From positions 2,177,501 to 2,241,500 of the forward strand of contig NZ_JAOVZQ010000001.1 of assembly GCF_026619435.1 (NCBI RefSeq): a stretch of 64,000 nt of DNA, in the 5' to 3' direction. The translations under genes were made by a program, and so were the position numbers. Below are positions 61,808 through 64,000 of this stretch, piece after piece. This stretch comes from Hoeflea ulvae. Lineage in GTDB: Bacteria > Pseudomonadota > Alphaproteobacteria > Rhizobiales > Rhizobiaceae. Every line of letters starts with the position of its first letter. The stretch's first letter is position 1. A model generated the notes under the pieces. The model was not told the origin of the DNA, did not search any database, and saw nothing but the letters and a program-made list of their open reading frames with translations.

Positions 61808-62144
61808 GGGCCCCGGCCAGCAACGCAACTGCCTGTGAGCAGACCCTTTGCCGGGCGACAATACAGCTTTGAAACAATAAGTCAGTTTCGATTGCGCCGC
61901 CCGACATGTTACGGAGCCTGTTCCACAATCAATGGGACAGCTTGAGGGCGCGAACAGGCGCTGATCTTCAATGAATTGTTAATGGCACGAATCAATACGG
62001 CAAATCTCGTATGTAGACGCGACGGCCGGCCTCGATCTAGACATGTACCACCATGGTTTCGAGCCCGTGCGCATGCCCCAATCATCAAAGGTCACGACAG
62101 CGGCTCGCACCCCCTCGGGTTATCGCGTGCCGATGGGAGACGGT
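61808..62144 (+). other. Intergenic region before the single-domain receiver gene
   Basis: About 337 bases without a supportable gene, including a long frame that starts at 62043 but lacks a ribosome site. It is moderately AT-rich around 61860-62000 and must contain the promoter of the receiver gene. No repeat or RNA gene seen. Confidence 0.5.
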
Positions 62145-62546
62145 ATGAAGAAGAAAGTGGTCGTCGTAGACGACAACATGTTTGACATTTCCATGCTGCG
62201 CCGCGGATTGCGTGCTGCAGGCGCGGATGTCGATCTGATCGAGGTCAGCGACAGCGGTCAGGCCATCAATGTCATCGCCAGCGAGGTTCCCGCGCTGGCC
62301 ATCGTCGATCTGAGCATGCCCGAGCCGGACGGTTTTGCGGTGCTGTCGGCGGTCCGTTCCGATGAGCGGATGAATGAGACACGGGTGATGATGCTGTCGG
62401 GGTCGACGTCGATGCCCGACCGCGAAAAGGCCGAAGATCTTGGAGTGAACTGGTATCGGGTCAAGCCCGATTCCCTTGACGGCTATCGCGATCTGGGCTC
62501 GGAGATCATGGAATTCGTTCACGACCGGGGCTTGGCGCCCGGTTGA
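62145..62546 (+). CDS. Single-domain response regulator (CheY-like)
   Basis: A 133-residue receiver without an output domain. Asp9-Asp10 (VVVVDDNMFD), the phospho-acceptor Asp55 (LAIVDLSMPEPDG) and Lys in YRVKPDSLDGY are present. The Met at 62145 (MKKKVVVVDD) fits; a Met four codons upstream is also possible. It faces a PAS kinase of the opposite strand, which has no receiver of its own, so they may be partners. The stop codons are 22 bases apart. Confidence 0.85.
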   Translation: MKKKVVVVDDNMFDISMLRRGLRAAGADVDLIEVSDSGQAINVIASEVPALAIVDLSMPEPDGFAVLSAVRSDERMNETRVMMLSGSTSMPDREKAEDLGVNWYRVKPDSLDGYRDLGSEIMEFVHDRGLAPG

Positions 62547-62568
62547 GGCCAAACTGGCACCCAATGGG

Positions 62569-63681
62569 TCAGGCCTGTTGCGGCGGGACGTCCCATGCGG
62601 CGCCGGCCGCGCTGTCGAGCAGCACTGCGTCGATGGTCCAGCAGATTGTCGTGCCGGTGCCGAATTCCGGCTCTGCCATCCACACCCGTCCGCCGCGTGA
62701 CATTGCCAGCCGCGCAACGGTTTCCAGCCCGAATCCCCGGTCGTCAGACGGCGGCGACTTCATCAGCTCGATCACATCATTCGGATTGGTAAAGCCCGGT
62801 CCATCATCCGACACCCGGATTTCCAGCATCCGCCTGGCCGTCTCCGGTGTCCTGAGCTCGATGAGGACCTTCGAGGATGCGTGCTTGAGCGCGTTGTCGA
62901 GAATGTTGCGCAACTCCACCTGGAGGGCGACGGATTCGACGACGATATGCGCGTCCGGATAAGTGACGTCGATCCGTGACAGCGGGTCAAGAATGGCGAC
63001 CAGATCCGAGCAGAGATGCCCGAAATCAACCTGCGTCTTGGTGTCGGTCTCGCCCATGAAGGAGCGGGCGTGCTGCAGCACCTCGTCGAGCTTTTCAAGT
63101 GCTGTGTCTGACACCTGCTTGACCATGGTCAGCAGTTCGAGCTTGCCGTCGCCCATGTCGACGAAGCCGTCCTCGATCAGTTCCGTCACCAGCCGGATCT
63201 GTCGCAACGGCCCGCGCAGATCATGCGCGGCCAGGCCGGTGAACAGGCTGATTTCCTCGCTCAGCCGTTTTGATTCGACCACCGAGTTGAGCGCATGAAA
63301 CTGGCGTTCCTTGTAGGAAGTGATGTTCTCGGCGATGCCGATGACGCCGACCACCACGTCGCGGTCGTCAAATACCGGCGACAGCGTGGTCAGCCACCAG
63401 ATCTCGCCGGTCTCGAAATTGAGCAGTTCCTCGTATTTGTAGGGCGCTCGGCTGTCGACGCATTTGGCGTAATTGGCGGTGATCGTGGCGGCCAGGCGCG
63501 GCGGCAGCACATCACGGACCTTCTGTCCCTTGACCCGTGCGTTGCTCAGGCCGGTCACAGCCATGTGATGCGCGTTGAGCGCGCGGAAGGAGAATTCTCC
63601 GGCGGCGTCGACGTCAATCATGAAAACCGGGAAGCACAGCTGATCCATCATCAGTTCGAATTCGGCCCTGATGTCTGTCAT
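62569..63681 (-). CDS. PAS-domain soluble histidine kinase
   Basis: A 370-residue kinase with no transmembrane segments. The PAS domain is at about 5-125 (FPVFMIDVDAAGEFSFRALN, GEIWWLTTLSPVFDD, VVGVIGIAENIT), followed by a phospho-acceptor His153 (FTGLAAHDLRGPLRQIR) and the ATP-binding domain (NILDNALKHAS, VSDDGPGF, GFGLETVARLAMSRGG). The HDLRGPL box is typical of the bacteriophytochrome/KinA-like group. The N-terminal location of the PAS and lack of an anchor suggest a cytosolic signal. Convergent with the receiver gene at 62145. Confidence 0.88.
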   Translation of the reverse strand: MTDIRAEFELMMDQLCFPVFMIDVDAAGEFSFRALNAHHMAVTGLSNARVKGQKVRDVLPPRLAATITANYAKCVDSRAPYKYEELLNFETGEIWWLTTLSPVFDDRDVVVGVIGIAENITSYKERQFHALNSVVESKRLSEEISLFTGLAAHDLRGPLRQIRLVTELIEDGFVDMGDGKLELLTMVKQVSDTALEKLDEVLQHARSFMGETDTKTQVDFGHLCSDLVAILDPLSRIDVTYPDAHIVVESVALQVELRNILDNALKHASSKVLIELRTPETARRMLEIRVSDDGPGFTNPNDVIELMKSPPSDDRGFGLETVARLAMSRGGRVWMAEPEFGTGTTICWTIDAVLLDSAAGAAWDVPPQQA

Positions 63682-63827
63682 GAATGGTTCAAATGCATAG
63701 GCTGTCTTCCATCGTTTTTCAGTCCTAGATCAGACACTTTCAGAGGCCGAAAAGCGAGGAATTTGATGGTTTGCGAATCGATTTTTTGTGGAGATCGCGA
63801 ATATCACAGTAAACGAAACTATAAATT

Positions 63828-63842
63828 ATAGTCCGAAAACTC
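63828..63842. promoter_or_regulatory. AT-rich palindrome upstream of the last receiver gene
   Basis: ACTATAA-A-TTATAGT is a perfect 15-base palindrome about 98 bases upstream of the 63940 start codon and 147 bases from the kinase start. It lies in a divergent intergenic region of about 258 bases and may be an operator. Confidence 0.4.
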
Positions 63843-63939
63843 CCAGTAGGCTGCCTGGTACGGTATGTGCTATCGCCGTAAGGCGCAATGCGCTGCGACA
63901 GGTCGATATACCTTGTCACGTCAAGTGCGGAGGGTTGCG

Positions 63940-64000
63940 ATGCTGAGCATATTGCTGATTGATGACGATCCCTACCAGCACAAGATACTGTCCTGTTTTC
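63940..64000 (+). CDS. Response-regulator protein, N-terminus only (cut by window edge)
   Basis: Twenty codons are visible: MLSILLIDDDPYQHKILSCF. The hydrophobic beta strand and Asp8-Asp9-Asp10 of IDDDP are the start of a receiver domain. A good ribosome site (GGAGGG) lies five bases upstream. What follows the receiver is outside the window. Confidence 0.75.
   Translation, partial: MLSILLIDDDPYQHKILSCF

Overview
The window is high-GC alphaproteobacterial DNA from the Rhizobiales, most like the Rhizobiaceae (Hoeflea, Sinorhizobium, Rhizobium relatives). The evidence is a Ros/MucR regulator followed by a DivJ-type kinase, a feuN-feuP-feuQ set, the order cycHJKL - degP - response regulator - histidine kinase - glnE, and a full gene transfer agent (GTA) cluster. 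I see no tRNA or rRNA gene, no insertion sequence and no CRISPR array.

Layout. 1-4.4 kb: the 3' end of ilvC, a small secreted protein, a small membrane protein with an atypical SDR, a divergent LysR regulator and an aminotransferase. 4.9-10.9 kb: a seven-gene Mrp-type Na+/H+ antiporter operon, mnhABCDEFG, in which mnhF carries a one-base frameshift. 11.1-19.8 kb: mucR, a DnaA-domain-IV-only protein with DUF6456, sufE, DUF5330, a divJ-like kinase with a peptidoglycan-binding partner, DUF1491, a small secreted protein and DUF2336. 19.8-27.1 kb: sulfide:quinone oxidoreductase, a two-gene membrane operon divergent from a TetR regulator, a membrane methyltransferase, a DUF1254/DUF1214 pair and a PBP1A-type synthase. 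27.3-28.7 kb: a YcgN protein, a DUF1328 peptide and a RelE/HigA-like toxin-antitoxin pair.

28.8-45.4 kb is the GTA-type headful-phage cluster in canonical order: TerS-like, TerL, portal, protease, capsid, connectors, tail, hub, peptidase, the large g15 protein and a small membrane protein. It departs from the usual layout in several ways. The prohead protease and major capsid are one open frame with a good internal ribosome site. A SAM methyltransferase sits between TerL and portal, and the TerL-methyltransferase block lies between two related palindromic repeats. A 55-codon basic protein lies on the opposite strand in an AT-rich island between g8 and g9. Terminator-like hairpins precede the TerS-like and portal genes. 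No integrase, lysogeny repressor or DNA replication gene is present, which fits a domesticated GTA and not an active prophage.

45.5-62 kb returns to core genes: feuNPQ, a lipoprotein, the cytochrome c maturation operon cycHJKL, an alpha/beta hydrolase-OsmC fusion, degP with a two-component pair, and glnE, which has a one-base insertion. 62-64 kb holds signalling genes: a single-domain receiver, a convergent PAS histidine kinase and the start of another receiver protein.

Start sites were chosen from Shine-Dalgarno sequences, stop-start overlaps and remembered family N-termini. Family names come from recognition of motifs and not from database searches.
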